Part shown: positions 25,639-34,499 of the stretch, piece by piece
Layout: each line of letters opens with the position of its first letter
Numbering within the stretch: the stretch's first letter is position 1
Assembly: GCF_003096675.1 (NCBI RefSeq)
Contig: NZ_QEKW01000003.1
Span: 186,001 to 250,000, forward strand
Reading direction: 5' to 3'
Origin: Actinomycetospora cinnamomea
GTDB taxonomy: Bacteria; Actinomycetota; Actinomycetes; Mycobacteriales; Pseudonocardiaceae
DNA: 64,000 nt
Translations under genes and position numbers: made by a program
The notes under the pieces: model-generated
The model's input: only the letters and a program-made list of their open reading frames with translations
Told to the model about the DNA's origin: nothing
Databases searched by the model: none

Positions 25639-25678
25639 GTGAGCGATCTCCCGGCCTGTCGCACCGAAGATCGCTCAC
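25639..25678. terminator. 40-bp palindrome, family member 2 (diverged centre)
   Basis: Arms GTGAGCGATCT and AGATCGCTCAC are exact; the 18-base centre has lost most symmetry but keeps CCCGGC. It sits between the convergent ends of the PaaX (25632) and MarR (25684) genes, so it can serve both. The flanking CACATGGGTCAGG nearly copies the sequence beside member 1. Confidence 0.8.
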
Positions 25679-25683
25679 ATGGG

Positions 25684-26124
25684 TCAGGGCGCCAGGTTCG
25701 TCCGGCAGCGGTTGAGCAGGGCACGCAGGGCGGAGCGGTCCTCGGGGTCGAGGCCCGCGAGCATCTGCTCCTCCACCGCCGCGGCACCGGGCTCCACCCG
25801 CGCCAGCAGCGCCCGACCCTCGTCGGACAGCCCGATGAGCAGGCGCCGACCGTGCGTCGGGTCGGGACGGCGGACGATCCAGCGGCCGCGTTCCAGGGCC
25901 GCGACGAGGTCGCCCATCGCCTGCGCGCTGACGAACGCGTTGCGCGCGAGCTCGGCACTGGTCTGGCCTTCGCGGCGCGCGAGCACGGTCAGCGCGGTCC
26001 ACTGCGGCACGGTGATGCCGGTGGCGCGCAGCAGCTCGTCGAGGCGGGCCCGCACGGCGAGCTCGACCTGCTTGACGGCGTAGAGCAGTGAGGGACCGTC
26101 ACGGTGCCCCGCGTCCTGGCCCAC
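25684..26124 (-). CDS. MarR-family transcriptional regulator
   Basis: 146 residues, winged helix-turn-helix dimer. LLYAVKQVELAVRARLDELL opens the dimer helices; GITVPQWTALTVLARREGQT and SAELARNAFVSAQAMGDLVA form the HTH; RRPDPTHGRRLLIGLSDEGR is the wing. It likely represses the divergent CoA-pathway operon and senses an aromatic or acyl ligand. The GTG at 26124 (GGGGGA six bases upstream) is chosen because the family begins just before the dimer helices, although the frame stays open much further. An operator-like site lies 50 bp upstream. Confidence 0.9.
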   Translation of the reverse strand: MGQDAGHRDGPSLLYAVKQVELAVRARLDELLRATGITVPQWTALTVLARREGQTSAELARNAFVSAQAMGDLVAALERGRWIVRRPDPTHGRRLLIGLSDEGRALLARVEPGAAAVEEQMLAGLDPEDRSALRALLNRCRTNLAP

Positions 26125-26172
26125 CGTCGATCCCCCGTCCCCGTCGGCTTCCGTTGCGACGCGCCACCACCT

Positions 26173-26193
26173 AATATCAAGCTTCCTGATAAT
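26173..26193. promoter_or_regulatory. A/T-rich palindrome, candidate MarR operator
   Basis: TATCA-AGCTTCC-TGATA within an unusually A/T-rich 20-bp patch, between the divergent MarR gene and the acyl-CoA ligase (start 26209). Its size and symmetry fit MarR operators. It lies just upstream of the ribosome site of the ligase. Confidence 0.65.
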
Positions 26194-26208
26194 CCTGAGG
26201 AGTGTGCC

Positions 26209-27747
26209 ATGACCGCCACCGCGCGTCACACGATGGTGCCGGGTCTCGGGTCCTGGCCCGAGCGACGCGCCCGTGCCGCCGCGCACCGTCCCGCGCTCGT
26301 GGGTCCCGACCGCACGGTGACCTACGGCGAGCTGGCCCGCCGGGTCGACCGGCTGGCCGAGGGTCTGCGCGCCCGCGGCGTCGCGCCCGGCGACCGCGTC
26401 GCCCAGCTCGGGGTCAACGCCGTCACCGTGCTCGAGACGTTCTTCGCCGTCTGGCGGCTCGGGGCCGTCGTGGTCCCGCTCAACCACCGGCTCGCCGCCG
26501 CCGAGATCGCCTACATGCTCGGCGACGCCGGCGCCGCGCTGCTGGTCGTGGGCCCCGACGCCGCAGAGCTCGCCGCCGCGGCCGGGCCGAGCTGCCCCAT
26601 GCTGCGCACCGACGGCGAGTTCGACGAGATCGCGACGGCGGGCGCCCCGCTGGCGGCACCTCCGGCGGTGACCCCCGACGACCCGGCGGTGCTGCTCTAC
26701 ACCTCGGGCACCACCGGACGCCCCAAGGCCGCGGTGCTCAGCCACGGCAACCTCACCTGGAACACGATCAACCAGCTCGCCGACACCGACGTCGCGAGCA
26801 CCGACCGCGCGCTGTGCATCGCGCCGCTGTTCCACTGCGTCGGCCTCGGCCAGATCACGTTGCCCACCCTGCTCAAGGGCGGGTCGGTCGAGCCGCTGCC
26901 GCGCTTCGACCCCGGCGCCGTGCTCGCCCGCATCGGCGCCGCGGGGATCACCAGCTTCTCGGCCGTGCCGACGATGCTGCAGATGATGGTGGAGCACCCC
27001 GGCTGGGAGTCCGCCGAGCTCGGGACGCTGCACACCGTGCTCTACGGCGGCTCCCCGGTGCAGGAGCGCGTGGCGCGGGCCTGGCTGGACCGCGGCGTGC
27101 GCCTCCAGCAGGGCTACGGCATGACCGAGGCGTCGCCGGGGGTCTGCATGGTCCCGCGCGGGGGCGACCCCGCCCGTCCCGTCTCGGTCGGCGTGCCGCA
27201 TTTCTTCACCGACACGGCGATGCTGCGCGACGGCGCCCGCGACGAGCTCCCCGGGACACCGGCCGAGCTCCTCGTGCGCGGGCCCCACGTCTTCTCCGGC
27301 TACTGGGGCCGCCCCGAGGAGTCCGCGGCCGCGTTCGTCGACGGCGACTGGTTCCGAACCGGTGACGTGCTGCGGGTCGACGAGGACGGCTGGGCCGAGG
27401 TCGTCGACCGCGTCAAGGACGTGATCATCTCCGGCGGCGAGAACATCTACCCGGCCGAGGTCGAGGCCGTGCTCGTGCGCCGCGACGAGGTCGCCGACGC
27501 CGCGGTGGTCGGCGTCCCCGACGCGCGCTGGGGCGAGGTCGGGGCCGCGTACGTGCAGGTCCGCGACGGGCAGGCGTTCGACGAGGCCGCCGTGCGCGCC
27601 CACCTCGAGGCACACCTGGCGCGCCACAAGATCCCGAAGTACCTGGTCGCCGTGGAGGCGCTGCCGCGCAACGCCACCGGCAAGATCCGTCGGGTCGAGC
27701 TGCGGGAGCGTGCGCTGCCCGCCGCCGCCCGGGAAGGAGCCCGATGA
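26209..27747 (+). CDS. Acyl-CoA ligase (AMP-binding, fatty-acid/aromatic type)
   Basis: 512 residues of the ANL superfamily: activates a carboxylic acid to acyl-AMP, then to acyl-CoA. Motifs are the P-loop LLYTSGTTGRPKAAVLSHGN, the aromatic-rich A4-A5 region LQQGYGMTEASPGVC, GDWFRTGDVLRVDEDGWAEV, the hinge DRVKDVIISGGENIYPAEVE, and the catalytic Lys in NATGKIRRVEL. The substrate cannot be read off. ATG at 26209 follows CTGAGGAGTGTGCC. It begins a run of five genes that all overlap (ATGA, TGATG or GTGA), so they form a tight operon. Confidence 0.93.
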   Translation: MTATARHTMVPGLGSWPERRARAAAHRPALVGPDRTVTYGELARRVDRLAEGLRARGVAPGDRVAQLGVNAVTVLETFFAVWRLGAVVVPLNHRLAAAEIAYMLGDAGAALLVVGPDAAELAAAAGPSCPMLRTDGEFDEIATAGAPLAAPPAVTPDDPAVLLYTSGTTGRPKAAVLSHGNLTWNTINQLADTDVASTDRALCIAPLFHCVGLGQITLPTLLKGGSVEPLPRFDPGAVLARIGAAGITSFSAVPTMLQMMVEHPGWESAELGTLHTVLYGGSPVQERVARAWLDRGVRLQQGYGMTEASPGVCMVPRGGDPARPVSVGVPHFFTDTAMLRDGARDELPGTPAELLVRGPHVFSGYWGRPEESAAAFVDGDWFRTGDVLRVDEDGWAEVVDRVKDVIISGGENIYPAEVEAVLVRRDEVADAAVVGVPDARWGEVGAAYVQVRDGQAFDEAAVRAHLEAHLARHKIPKYLVAVEALPRNATGKIRRVELRERALPAAAREGAR

Positions 27748-28586
27748 GCGAGGCCGTGAGCGGGGACGAGAGCGGGGACGAGAGCGGCGGGGCGCGACCC
27801 GACGACGCGGTGGCCGCCCTGCTGCCCCGGTCGCTGACCCTGCAGCGCGAGGGGCCGATCGCGATCCTGCGGCTGGCGCGTCCCGCCAAGCGCAACGCCC
27901 TCGACGACGCCACCGTCCTGGGCCTCGAGGCGTTCTTCGCCGCCCCGCCGTCCGACGTCCGCGCGGTCGTGCTCGACGCGGAGGGCGAGCACTTCAGCGC
28001 GGGGCTGGACCTCGCCGAGCTCGGCGACACCGACGCCGTCGCCGGCGTCGAGCACTCGCGCTTCTGGCACCGCGTCTTCGACCGCATGGAACGCGGCCGC
28101 CTGCCCGTCGTCAGCGTGCTCAAGGGGGCGGTCGTCGGCGGCGGGCTGGAGCTCGCCGCCGCCACCCACGTCCGCGTCGCCGAGTCCGGCGCCTTCTACG
28201 CGCTGCCCGAGGCCCGGCACGGCCTGTTCGTCGGCGGCGGGGGCTCGGTGCGGATCCCCCGGCTCATCGGCGTGCCGCGCATGACCGACATGATGCTCAC
28301 CGGTCGGGTCCTCGACGCCGACGAGGGCCAGCAGCTCGGGATCTCCACCTATCTCACCGAGCCCGGCGGCGGCTTCCCGAAGGCGCTCGAGCTCGCCCAC
28401 CGCATCGCCGCCAACCCGCCCACGAGCACGTTCGCCGTCCTGCAGGCCCTGCCCCGCATCGCGGCCGCGCGGGACGAGGAGGGGTACCTCATGGAGTCGC
28501 TCATGGCCGCCATCTCCTCGAGCAGCGCCGACGCCCAGGACCGCATGTCGGCCTTCCTGGACGGGCACGCGGGGAAGGTCCGCTGA
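27744..28586 (+). CDS. Enoyl-CoA hydratase/isomerase (crotonase) family protein
   Basis: 280 residues, second gene of the operon, overlapping the ligase stop by ATGA. An acidic 20-residue start is followed by the crotonase core: GPIAILRLARPAKRNALDD, the oxyanion-hole parts HFSAGLDLAEL and KGAVVGGGLELAAATHVRV, and then ALPEARHGLFVGGGGSVRIP. A glutamate at the PEARHGL position and GGG at the second position are seen, so hydratase or isomerase action is likely. It acts on the CoA thioester made by the first gene, by inference from context. Confidence 0.9.
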   Translation: MSEAVSGDESGDESGGARPDDAVAALLPRSLTLQREGPIAILRLARPAKRNALDDATVLGLEAFFAAPPSDVRAVVLDAEGEHFSAGLDLAELGDTDAVAGVEHSRFWHRVFDRMERGRLPVVSVLKGAVVGGGLELAAATHVRVAESGAFYALPEARHGLFVGGGGSVRIPRLIGVPRMTDMMLTGRVLDADEGQQLGISTYLTEPGGGFPKALELAHRIAANPPTSTFAVLQALPRIAAARDEEGYLMESLMAAISSSSADAQDRMSAFLDGHAGKVR

Positions 28587-30514
28587 TGGCGCCTCCACCC
28601 GAGGGCACGGTGACCGCCCGCTTCGTCGCCTGGCTCGAGGCCGAGCGCGGGCTGCGGTTCGACGACTACGACGCCCTGCACCGGTGGTCGGTCACCGACC
28701 TCGACGGCTTCTGGTCCGCGATCGCCACGTTCTTCGTCGCGGGATTCCACGACGCCCCGCGGGCGGTGCTCGCGCGCCGCGAGATGCCGGGCGCGGTGTG
28801 GTTCCCGGGCGCCACGCTGAACTACGCGGAGCGGGCGCTCGAGGGGCCGGGCGCCGACGGGGACACCGCCCTGATCGCCCACTCCCAGACGCGCGAACCC
28901 CAGGAGTGGACCCGCGGCGAGCTGCGTGACGCCGTCGCCCGCGCCCGGGCCGGGCTCCAGCGGCTCGGGGTGCGCCGCGGCGACCGGGTCGTCGCCTACG
29001 CCCCGAACATCCCCGAGACCGTGGTCGCGCACCTCGCGGCCGCGAGCCTCGGCGCGGTCTGGGCCTCGTGCGCGCCGGAGTTCGGGGCGCGCAGCGTCAT
29101 CGACCGGTTCGCGCAGATCGAGCCGACGGTCCTGCTCGCGGTCGGTGGCTACGTCTACGGCGACAAGCCGATCGACCGGACGCGCGAGGTCGCGGCGCTG
29201 CGTGCCGCGCTCCCGAGCCTGCGCCACGTCGTCGAGGTGCCCTACGGCCGCGGCGAGGTCCCCGACGCCGTGACGTGGTCGGAGCTGCTCGCCGAGCCCG
29301 CGGCGCCGGCCTACGACCCGGTGCCCTTCGACCACCCGCTGGTCGTGCTCTTCTCCTCGGGCACCACCGGCAAGCCGAAGGCGATCGTCCACGGCCACGG
29401 CGGGATCACCGTCGAGCACCTCAAGAACCACGGCCTGGCGTGGGACGTCCAGCCGGGCGACCGGATGCTGTGGTTCACGACGACCGCCTGGATGATGTGG
29501 AACGCGCTGGTGTCCGGGCTGCTGCACGGCGCGGCGCTGATCCTCGTCGACGGCAACCCGCTGCACCCCGACCTCGCCTGGCAGTGGCGGCTCGCCGCGG
29601 CGGCCCGGGCGACCCACTTCGGCGCCTCCCCCGGCTTCCTCATGGCCTGCCGGGCCGAGGGCCTTCACCCCGCACGCGACCACGACCTGCGGTCGCTGCG
29701 CCAGGTCTGCGTCGCCGGCAGCCCGCTGCCGCCCGAGGGATACCGCTGGGTCGCCGCCGAGTTCGGCCCGGAGGTCCTGCTCCTCGTCGGCAGCGGCGGC
29801 ACCGACGTGTGCACCGGGATCGTCCAGGGCGGCCCGTGGCAGGAGGTCGTCGAGGGCGAGATCTCGGGCCCCGAGCTCGGGGTGGACGCGGCCGCGTTCG
29901 ACGAGGACGGCAACGCGGTCGTCGGCGAGCGCGGCGAGCTCGTCATCCGGGAACCCATGCCGTCGATGCCGCTGTCGTTCTGGGGCGACGAGGACGGCTC
30001 GCGGCTGCACGCCGCCTACTTCGACACCTATCCCGGCGTCTGGCGCCACGGCGACTGGGTGCGCTTCTCCCCCACGGGGTCGGTGGTGGTCTCCGGACGC
30101 TCGGACGCGACGTTGAACCGGGGTGGCGTCCGGTTGGGTACCGCCGAGTTCTACGCGGTCGTCGAGGAGATGCCCGAGATCGCCGACAGCCTCGTCGTGC
30201 ACCTCGAGGACCCCGCCGGCGGGCCCGGCGAGCTCCTGCTGTTCGTGGTGCCCGCCCCGGGCCACGAGGTCGACGACGCGCTGGTGGCGCGCATCCGCGC
30301 CGAGCTGCGCTCCGCGCTGTCGCCCCGCCACGTGCCCGACCACGTCCACGGCCTGCCCGCGGTGCCCCGCACCCGGACCGGGAAGAAGCTCGAGGTGCCG
30401 GCCAAGCGCATCCTGCTCGGCGCCGACCCCGACACCGTCGCGTCCCGCGACTCGCTGGCCGACGCCTCGGCCCTCGACGCATTCGTGGGGCTGGCCCCGG
30501 AGCGCACCTCGTGA
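28586..30514 (+). CDS. Acetoacetate-CoA ligase-type synthetase
   Basis: 642 residues, the length and motifs of acetoacetyl-CoA synthetase rather than a fatty-acyl ligase: the N-terminal cap FDDYDALHRWSVTDLDGFWS, PGAVWFPGATLNYAERAL, VLFSSGTTGKPKAIVHGHGG, GDRMLWFTTTAWMMWNALVS, VLLLVGSGGTDVCTGI, and C-terminal GRSDATLNRGGVRLGTAEFY with Lys in RTRTGKKLEV. It activates acetoacetate or a related keto acid. The stop of the crotonase gene and this start overlap (TGATG). GGGGAAGG is the ribosome site. Confidence 0.9.
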   Translation: MAPPPEGTVTARFVAWLEAERGLRFDDYDALHRWSVTDLDGFWSAIATFFVAGFHDAPRAVLARREMPGAVWFPGATLNYAERALEGPGADGDTALIAHSQTREPQEWTRGELRDAVARARAGLQRLGVRRGDRVVAYAPNIPETVVAHLAAASLGAVWASCAPEFGARSVIDRFAQIEPTVLLAVGGYVYGDKPIDRTREVAALRAALPSLRHVVEVPYGRGEVPDAVTWSELLAEPAAPAYDPVPFDHPLVVLFSSGTTGKPKAIVHGHGGITVEHLKNHGLAWDVQPGDRMLWFTTTAWMMWNALVSGLLHGAALILVDGNPLHPDLAWQWRLAAAARATHFGASPGFLMACRAEGLHPARDHDLRSLRQVCVAGSPLPPEGYRWVAAEFGPEVLLLVGSGGTDVCTGIVQGGPWQEVVEGEISGPELGVDAAAFDEDGNAVVGERGELVIREPMPSMPLSFWGDEDGSRLHAAYFDTYPGVWRHGDWVRFSPTGSVVVSGRSDATLNRGGVRLGTAEFYAVVEEMPEIADSLVVHLEDPAGGPGELLLFVVPAPGHEVDDALVARIRAELRSALSPRHVPDHVHGLPAVPRTRTGKKLEVPAKRILLGADPDTVASRDSLADASALDAFVGLAPERTS

Positions 30515-31389
30515 GGGTCGCCGTCGTCGGGACCGGCGTCATCGGGGCCAGCTGGGCGCGGCTGTTCCTCGCCCACGGCCACGACGTCGTCGCCACCGAC
30601 CCCGCCCCCGGCGCCGAGGACCGGCTGCGCGCCGAGCTCGGGGCGGCCGAGCGGCTGGCGTTCACCGACGACCCGGCCACCGCGGTCGCCGGCGCGGACT
30701 TCGTCCAGGAGAACGGGCCCGAGCGCCTCGAGTTCAAGCACGCGCTGCTCGGCGTGCTCGACCGTGCGACGCGACCCGAGGTGGTGATCGCGAGCAGCTC
30801 GTCGATGCTGCGGCCCACCGACCTCGCCCGCGGCGCCCCCGAGCACCCGGAGCGCGTGCTGGTCGGGCACCCGTTCAACCCGCCGCACCTCGTGCCCCTC
30901 GTGGAGGTCGTGCCCGGGGAGGCGACGTCGCCGGCGGCGGTGGACGCCGCGACGGCGGTCTACGCCTCGGTGGGCCGGACCCCGCTGCGGCTGCGCGCCG
31001 AGCTCCCGGGCCACCTCGCCAACCGCCTGCAGGCGGCGCTCTGGCGCGAGGCGTACTCGCTGGTCGCGCGCGGTGTCGCGACCGTCGCCGACGTCGACAC
31101 CGCGATCACCGAGGGCCCCGGCCTGCGCTGGGCCGCCCTCGGGCCGATCACCGGCCAGCACCTCTCCGGCGGCGCCGGCGGGCTCGCCCACGTGCTCGAA
31201 CACCTCGGGCCGGGCACCGAGGCGCTGTGGGCCGACCTGGGGGACGTGACCATGACCCCCGAGCTCGCCGACCGCCTCGTCACGCAGGTGCAACAGGCGG
31301 TGGACGGCGCCGACCCCGCCGACCTGCTCGCCCGCCGCGACGCGGTGATCCGCGCCGTCCTGACCGCTCGATCGCAGGAGCAACGCTGA
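30511..31389 (+). CDS. 3-hydroxyacyl-CoA dehydrogenase family protein
   Basis: 292 residues. The Rossmann start VAVVGTGVIGASWARLFLAHG and the NAD pocket FVQENGPERLEFKHALL are followed by SSSSMLRPTDLA and VLVGHPFNPPHLVPLVEVVP, where the His of GHPFNPP is the catalytic base. The C-terminal helical domain is LPGHLANRLQAALWREAYSL and EGPGLRWAALGPITGQHL. It is close to the carnitine-dehydrogenase/L-gulonate-dehydrogenase-like branch of the family, so the substrate could be a 3-hydroxy acid and not a CoA ester. GTG at 30511 overlaps the previous stop. Confidence 0.88.
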   Translation: MRVAVVGTGVIGASWARLFLAHGHDVVATDPAPGAEDRLRAELGAAERLAFTDDPATAVAGADFVQENGPERLEFKHALLGVLDRATRPEVVIASSSSMLRPTDLARGAPEHPERVLVGHPFNPPHLVPLVEVVPGEATSPAAVDAATAVYASVGRTPLRLRAELPGHLANRLQAALWREAYSLVARGVATVADVDTAITEGPGLRWAALGPITGQHLSGGAGGLAHVLEHLGPGTEALWADLGDVTMTPELADRLVTQVQQAVDGADPADLLARRDAVIRAVLTARSQEQR

Positions 31390-32252
31390 TGGACCTCGAC
31401 GCCCTGACCGCCATCGACGTCCACACCCACGTCGAGCAGGACGCGCACGGCTGCTACGCGCTGACCGACGAGCTGCTCGACGCGTCGGCGCAGTACTTCC
31501 GCAGCGATCAGAACCGCACCCCGACCGTCGAGGCGATCGCCGCCCACTACCGCGAGCGGTCGATGGCCGCGGTCGTCTTCACCGTCGATGCGCCCGCGGC
31601 CACGGGGCACCCGCCGCTGTCGAGCGAGGAGATCGTCGACCGGGCCGCGGCGTTCCCCGACGTGCTCATCCCGTTCGGGTCGGTCGACCCGCACGGCGGC
31701 CGGGCCTCCGTACGCCGGGTACGGACGCTGGTCGAGCGCGGGGCGCGGGGGTTCAAGTTCCATCCCACGTTGCAGGGCTTCGCGCCGAACGACCCGGCCT
31801 ACTACGCGCTCTACGACGCGATCACCGAGGCCGGCGTGCCGGCACTGTTCCACACCGGGCAGACGGGCATCGGCGCGGGCCTGCCGGGCGGCGCCGGGCT
31901 CAAGCTGCGGTACTCCGACCCGATGCTGCTCGACGACGTCGCCGCCGACTTCCCCGACCTCGCCATGATCTTCGCGCACCCGTCGGTGCCCTGGCAGGAC
32001 GCCGCGATCTCGATCGCGACGCACAAGGCCAACGTGTTCATCGACCTCTCCGGCTGGTCGCCGAAGTACTTTCCGCCCCAGCTCGTGCGGGCCGCGGGCC
32101 GTCAGCTGCGCGACAAGGTGCTCTTCGGCTCGGACTTCCCGGTGATCACGCCCGACCGCTGGCTCGCGGCCTTCGCCGACCTCGACGTCCCCGACGACGT
32201 GCGCCCGAGGATCCTCAAGGACAACGCGGTGCGGGTGCTCGGGCTGCGCTGA
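31389..32252 (+). CDS. Amidohydrolase-family protein (decarboxylase-like)
   Basis: 287 residues. The metal-binding start AIDVHTHVEQD and the barrel segments GARGFKFHPTLQGFAPNDP, PALFHTGQTGIGAGLPGG, IFAHPSVPWQDAAISIA and LFGSDFPVITPDRWL place it in the ACMSD-like amidohydrolase group (amidohydrolase 2), which includes decarboxylases and lactonases. The His residues and the final Asp of GSDFP are the expected metal ligands. It is the last gene of the operon; the start overlaps the previous stop (TGATG). What it removes or opens is unknown. Confidence 0.88.
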   Translation: MDLDALTAIDVHTHVEQDAHGCYALTDELLDASAQYFRSDQNRTPTVEAIAAHYRERSMAAVVFTVDAPAATGHPPLSSEEIVDRAAAFPDVLIPFGSVDPHGGRASVRRVRTLVERGARGFKFHPTLQGFAPNDPAYYALYDAITEAGVPALFHTGQTGIGAGLPGGAGLKLRYSDPMLLDDVAADFPDLAMIFAHPSVPWQDAAISIATHKANVFIDLSGWSPKYFPPQLVRAAGRQLRDKVLFGSDFPVITPDRWLAAFADLDVPDDVRPRILKDNAVRVLGLR

Positions 32253-32272
32253 CGCGCGGGTCCCCGCGGACG

Positions 32273-32289
32273 CCACCGCCCTGCGGTGG
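32273..32289. terminator. Short hairpin, likely terminator of the CoA operon
   Basis: CCACCGC-CCT-GCGGTGG, an exact 7-bp stem with a 3-base loop, 20 bp after the amidohydrolase stop. No T run. The remaining 150 bp to hisS shows no other signal. Confidence 0.55.
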
Positions 32290-32443
32290 GGGCGGGGCGA
32301 CCTACGCCGAAGATCGCGTCGAGGCCGACCGGCGGGGACCGGGCGGCCGTCGTCGGACCCGGTGCGATCATGACCCCAGGTCCCCGCGCTCCCGGCCGAC
32401 CGGAGCCCGGCCCACGACACGCACGCCCGTCCCCGCGTGGCGA

Positions 32444-33715
32444 TCAGTCGTCGTGCAGGGCCCGGTCCACGGCGGCGACGGCGTCGTTCAGGGCCACGGC
32501 GCCCTGGCTGCCGTCGAGCAGATCCTTGAGCTGGATCTCGCCGGCCTCGAGGTCGCGGGCACCGAGCACGAGGGCGTAGCGCGCCCCCGACCGATCGGCC
32601 GCCTTCATCGCGCCCTTGAGCCCCTTGTGTCCGTAGGCCAGGTCGGCGCGCACCCCGGCGCGGCGCAGCTGCCCGACGATCGTGACGAGCCGGTCGCGGG
32701 CCGCCTCGCCCAGCGGCACGCCGAACACCTCGACCCGCCCGGCCGTCCCCTGCCCGGACTCCTCGGCGCGGCAGGCGAGCAGCGTGCGGTCGACGCCGAT
32801 GCCGAACCCGACACCGGAGAGGTCCTGCCCCCCGAGCTCGGCCATCAGCCCGTCGTAACGCCCGCCGCCGCCGATCCCCGACTGCGAGCCGAGCCCGTCG
32901 TGGACGAACTCGAAGGTCGTCTTCGTGTAGTAGTCGAGACCGCGCACCATCCACGGGTTCTCGACGTAGGCGACCCCCAGGGCGTCGAGGTGGCGCCTGA
33001 CCTCGGCGTGGTGGGCGGCCGCGGAGTCGGAGAGGTGGTCGACCATCAGCGGGGCGCCCTCGAGCTGCGCGCGGACCTCGGGACGCTTGTCGTCGAGCAC
33101 CCGCAGCGGGTTGATCCGGGCACGCTCGCGGGTGGGCTCGTCGAGGTCCAGCTTCTCGAGGAAGCGCGTCAGCTCCGCGCGGTACTGCGGCCGCGTCGAC
33201 GCGTCACCCAGCGACGTGATCTCGAGGCGGTAGCCGCGCAGGCCCAGCGCGCGGAAGCCGGCGTCGGCGACCGCGAGCACCTCGGCGTCCAGCGCCGGGT
33301 CGTCGACGCCGATGGCCTCGACGCCCACCTGCTGGAGCTGGCGGAACCGGCCGGCCTGCGGGCGCTCGTAGCGGAAGAACGGCCCGGCGTAGCGCAGCTT
33401 GACCGGCAGCCCGCCGCGGTCCAGCCCGTGCTCGATCACCGACCGCACGACGCCGGCGGTGCCCTCGGGCCGCAGCGTCACCGAGCGGCCGCCGCGGTCG
33501 TCGAACGAGTACATCTCCTTGGACACGACGTCGGTCGACTCCCCCACGCCGCGGGCGTAGAGGGCGGTCTCCTCGAAGACCGGCAGCTCGATGTGGGCGT
33601 AGCCCGCCCGGTCGGCCTCGCGGACGAGGGTGTCGCGGACGGCGGTGAACTCGGGCCCGACGTACTCGGGGATGCCCTTGGGGGCGCGGAAGCCCCCGGG
33701 CGGGACGGCCGTCAC
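32444..33715 (-). CDS. hisS: Histidyl-tRNA synthetase
   Basis: 423-residue class II synthetase. Motif 1 region [12 protein letters not shown], motif 2 with [18 protein letters not shown] and [21 protein letters not shown], the histidine-specific loop [14 protein letters not shown] and motif 3 region [14 protein letters not shown]. The C-terminal anticodon-binding domain includes [17 protein letters not shown] and [19 protein letters not shown]. The GTG at 33715 overlaps the stop of the metallo-hydrolase gene (GTGA). Pairing of hisS with this hydrolase and a nearby ppiB-like gene is conserved in actinobacteria. Confidence 0.97.
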   Translation of the reverse strand: MTAVPPGGFRAPKGIPEYVGPEFTAVRDTLVREADRAGYAHIELPVFEETALYARGVGESTDVVSKEMYSFDDRGGRSVTLRPEGTAGVVRSVIEHGLDRGGLPVKLRYAGPFFRYERPQAGRFRQLQQVGVEAIGVDDPALDAEVLAVADAGFRALGLRGYRLEITSLGDASTRPQYRAELTRFLEKLDLDEPTRERARINPLRVLDDKRPEVRAQLEGAPLMVDHLSDSAAAHHAEVRRHLDALGVAYVENPWMVRGLDYYTKTTFEFVHDGLGSQSGIGGGGRYDGLMAELGGQDLSGVGFGIGVDRTLLACRAEESGQGTAGRVEVFGVPLGEAARDRLVTIVGQLRRAGVRADLAYGHKGLKGAMKAADRSGARYALVLGARDLEAGEIQLKDLLDGSQGAVALNDAVAAVDRALHDD

Positions 33716-34404
33716 AGGTGGCGTCCGGGGGCGTGGCTCAGGCCCTGGACGAAGGGGTTGGTGTCCCGCTCCTGGCCAACGGTGGTCATCGGACCGTGGC
33801 CCGGCAGCACCGCGGTGTCGTCGGGCAGGCTGAGGATCTTGTCGCGGAGCGAGGCCATCATCTCGTCCATCGACCCGCCGGGCAGGTCGGTGCGCCCGAT
33901 CCCGCCCTGGAAGAGCGTGTCGCCGGCGAGCAGGAAGGGACGGTCGTCCTCGGTGGCCGAGCGGAACACCACGGAGCCACGGGTGTGGCCCGGCGTGTGG
34001 TCCACGGAGAGGCGCAGGCCGGCGAGCTCGAGGTCGGCGCCGTCATCGAGGGTGCGCACGTGGCGGGGCTCGCGGAACTCCAGGCCCGGGTACATCGCCG
34101 CGAGCTGGGCGCCCATCGGTCCGACACCGGCCAGCGGGTCGGCGAGCATCGAGCGGTCCTCGGGGTGGATCCAGGCCGGGATGTCGTCGCCGTCGCCCAC
34201 CGGCGTCACCGACCACATGTGGTCGAGGTGCCCGTGGGTCAGCAGGACGGCGACCGGCGAGAGCCGGTGGCGCGCGATGACCTCGCGCAGCCCCTCCTCG
34301 GCGTCCTGGCCGGGGTCGACGACCACGCAGGACTCCCCGGGGCCGGGCGCGACCACGTAGCAGTTGGTCTGGAACACCCCGGCCGCGAAGGCCTCGACCA
34401 GCAC
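33712..34404 (-). CDS. MBL-fold metallo-hydrolase (glyoxalase II-like)
   Basis: About 230 residues. Metal-binding [11 protein letters not shown] is followed by further ligands in [34 protein letters not shown] and [14 protein letters not shown], the glyoxalase II/thioesterase pattern. The substrate is not known. The GTG at 34404 with GGAGGACGAGGAC fits the family N-terminus ([17 protein letters not shown]); a GTG at 34473 in the same frame would add 23 acidic residues. It is co-translated with hisS. Confidence 0.88.
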   Translation of the reverse strand: MLVEAFAAGVFQTNCYVVAPGPGESCVVVDPGQDAEEGLREVIARHRLSPVAVLLTHGHLDHMWSVTPVGDGDDIPAWIHPEDRSMLADPLAGVGPMGAQLAAMYPGLEFREPRHVRTLDDGADLELAGLRLSVDHTPGHTRGSVVFRSATEDDRPFLLAGDTLFQGGIGRTDLPGGSMDEMMASLRDKILSLPDDTAVLPGHGPMTTVGQERDTNPFVQGLSHAPGRHL

Positions 34405-34499
34405 GTCCTCGTCCTCCTCGGCATCGGTCCGGCCGCTCGGCTCGGTCCCGTCCACCCTAGTCGAGGGGCGCACCCGGCTCCGGCGGCGCGGTTCCTACG

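Noticed and set aside
27425-28165. Long minus-strand frames across the CoA operon
   Set aside because: They mirror the plus-strand codon pattern, have no ribosome site and lack any motif; the plus-strand enzymes are unmistakable.
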